This document shows, one piece after another, positions 20,841-21,701 of a stretch of DNA of 21,701 nt. The DNA lies in assembly GCA_040143965.1 (NCBI GenBank), contig JASJQH010007073.1, positions 1-21,701 of the forward strand, written 5' to 3'. The position numbers were made by a program, and so were the translations under genes. Every line of letters starts with the position of its first letter. Position 1 is the first letter of the stretch. This stretch comes from Basidiobolus ranarum (Eukaryota > Basidiobolomycota > Basidiobolomycetes > Basidiobolales). A model generated the notes under the pieces. The model had not been told where the DNA came from. It saw nothing but the letters and a program-made list of their open reading frames with translations, and did no database searches.

Positions 20841-21330
20841 GGAGAAGGGAGAGACCCCAAGCAAGTGGGCAAGAAAATAGAAGAATGAGTGCTAAACTAT
20901 TCTCAAATATGACGTGGATATATATTTCTAAAGAAAGCAAATGAAGTAACGAGATAGAGCTTTGTAATGTGTAAGAAAGTATCTATCACAACCTTGACAC
21001 GTCCCAACTATTTACAACACCGATATACTGACAAGGTCAATGAATTAAAATTAGTGTTCAGTCACACCTGTGCTCATGGCAATATTAGAAGATCGTACAT
21101 CGAAATATGATGATAAAATCAGTCCGCTCCAAAACATAAGCATTTTTTCCGGCCTATCATATTAGGCTAAGATATCGAAAAGAGAAAATAGAGATATATA
21201 TATGCATATACACAGTTGATGTGAAAATATTCATATGTTTGCTGCAACAATAGATCTTGTAGACAACGCGTTTTATGGGACCTATTATTACGGTGCTCAT
21301 ATTAAGGATTATTTTATTATTGGTAATATG

Positions 21331-21701
21331 TGTTATAACATGCCCCAAAATAGATTAGTTCTCTCCATATATCAACACTCCCCTAGCCCTGATTGGTGTT
21401 CCTAATCACAACACCCGCTATCCAATCAGGAACAGGTTGGCTGGTTGGCTACGATTAGCATATTGTAGTTCTTGTCGATCCCTACTGACCCTACTCCCCC
21501 CGCGTCTCCAGAAGTCACCAATCCTACGAACGATGCTGTGCCTGCATGTTAACAATACTCATAGAAATTCCCGTCGCATGTGACAGAAAAGCAATACTAA
21601 TCAATATGAACCCAACACTCTCCTTATACTATGCACACCTGATGGCACTTTCGCAATTACCCAGGTCCAGCAATCAAGCGGTTATGTAAAGTAAAAACCA
21701 G
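21331..21701 (+). mobile_element. Possible LTR edge running off the window
   Basis: A TGTTATAACATG start at 21331, followed by a composition shift and paired CCTGATTGG/CCAATCAGG boxes, resembles my recollection of some fungal Ty3/gypsy LTR ends. No matching CA end, target duplication or internal gene can be seen, so this is a guess; a plain promoter is an equal alternative. Confidence 0.2.
21388..21430. repeat. Inverted repeat of two opposed CCAAT boxes
   Basis: CCTGATTGG at 21388-21396 and CCAATCAGG at 21422-21430 are perfect 9-bp inverted copies 25 bp apart. Each contains a CCAAT core (HAP/NF-Y site type) on opposite strands. A third CCAAT lies near 21519. Confidence 0.6.

Larger units (their letters stand above)
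20841..21701. other. Right-end region without a gene
   Basis: 861 bp. The left part is the RalGAP promoter, with a TATATAT word at about 20920-20926 and a pyrimidine-rich leader on the minus strand. From about 21331 the DNA becomes richer in C and G and has opposed CCAAT boxes. No open frame with a recognisable product is seen. It may be a promoter for a gene beyond the window or the edge of a repeat. Confidence 0.55.

Overview
The window is a piece of a fungal nuclear chromosome: eight protein-coding genes, most cut by many short introns (about 50-80 nt, GTRNGT donors, CTAAC/CTTAAC-like branch sites close to YAG acceptors). A TOK-type eight-helix potassium channel points to fungi. An INSIG-family protein, a RalGAP alpha subunit and a DUF1647-like glycosyltransferase-type protein, together with AT-rich DNA and dense introns, suggest an early-diverging lineage (Mucoromycota-like). 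The phylum is my inference and the species cannot be named.

Layout. 1-1137 is the 3' end of a decayed Ty1/copia retrotransposon with its 3' LTR (771-1137). 1138-2642 has no long frame, only some exon-like blocks on the minus strand. Then, on the plus strand: a type II membrane DUF1647-like protein (2643-3648), tropomyosin (4198-4833) and an INSIG homologue (5743-6681). Minus strand: an intron-free pyruvate dehydrogenase E1 alpha gene (7009-8178), convergent with INSIG. Plus strand: a TOK outward-rectifier-type K+ channel (9215-11343, 7 exons) and a HIT/HINT phosphoramidase (11758-12440, 5 exons). Minus strand: a mitochondrial-type rhodanese (12546-13129, 3 exons, tail to tail with HIT) and a very large gene for RalGAP alpha (14039-20840, 26 exons, 1716 aa). 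The last 860 bp hold no gene; opposed CCAAT boxes and a possible LTR edge lie near 21331-21430.

The genes do not form one pathway. They are housekeeping and regulatory genes: carbon entry to the TCA cycle (PDH E1 alpha), sulfur transfer (rhodanese), actin cables (tropomyosin), sterol/ER control (INSIG), membrane potential (TOK), nucleotide phosphoramidate hydrolysis (HIT) and small-GTPase control (RalGAP alpha). All exon maps were worked out by eye from splice signals, frame continuity and remembered family sequences; no database search or transcript data was used.
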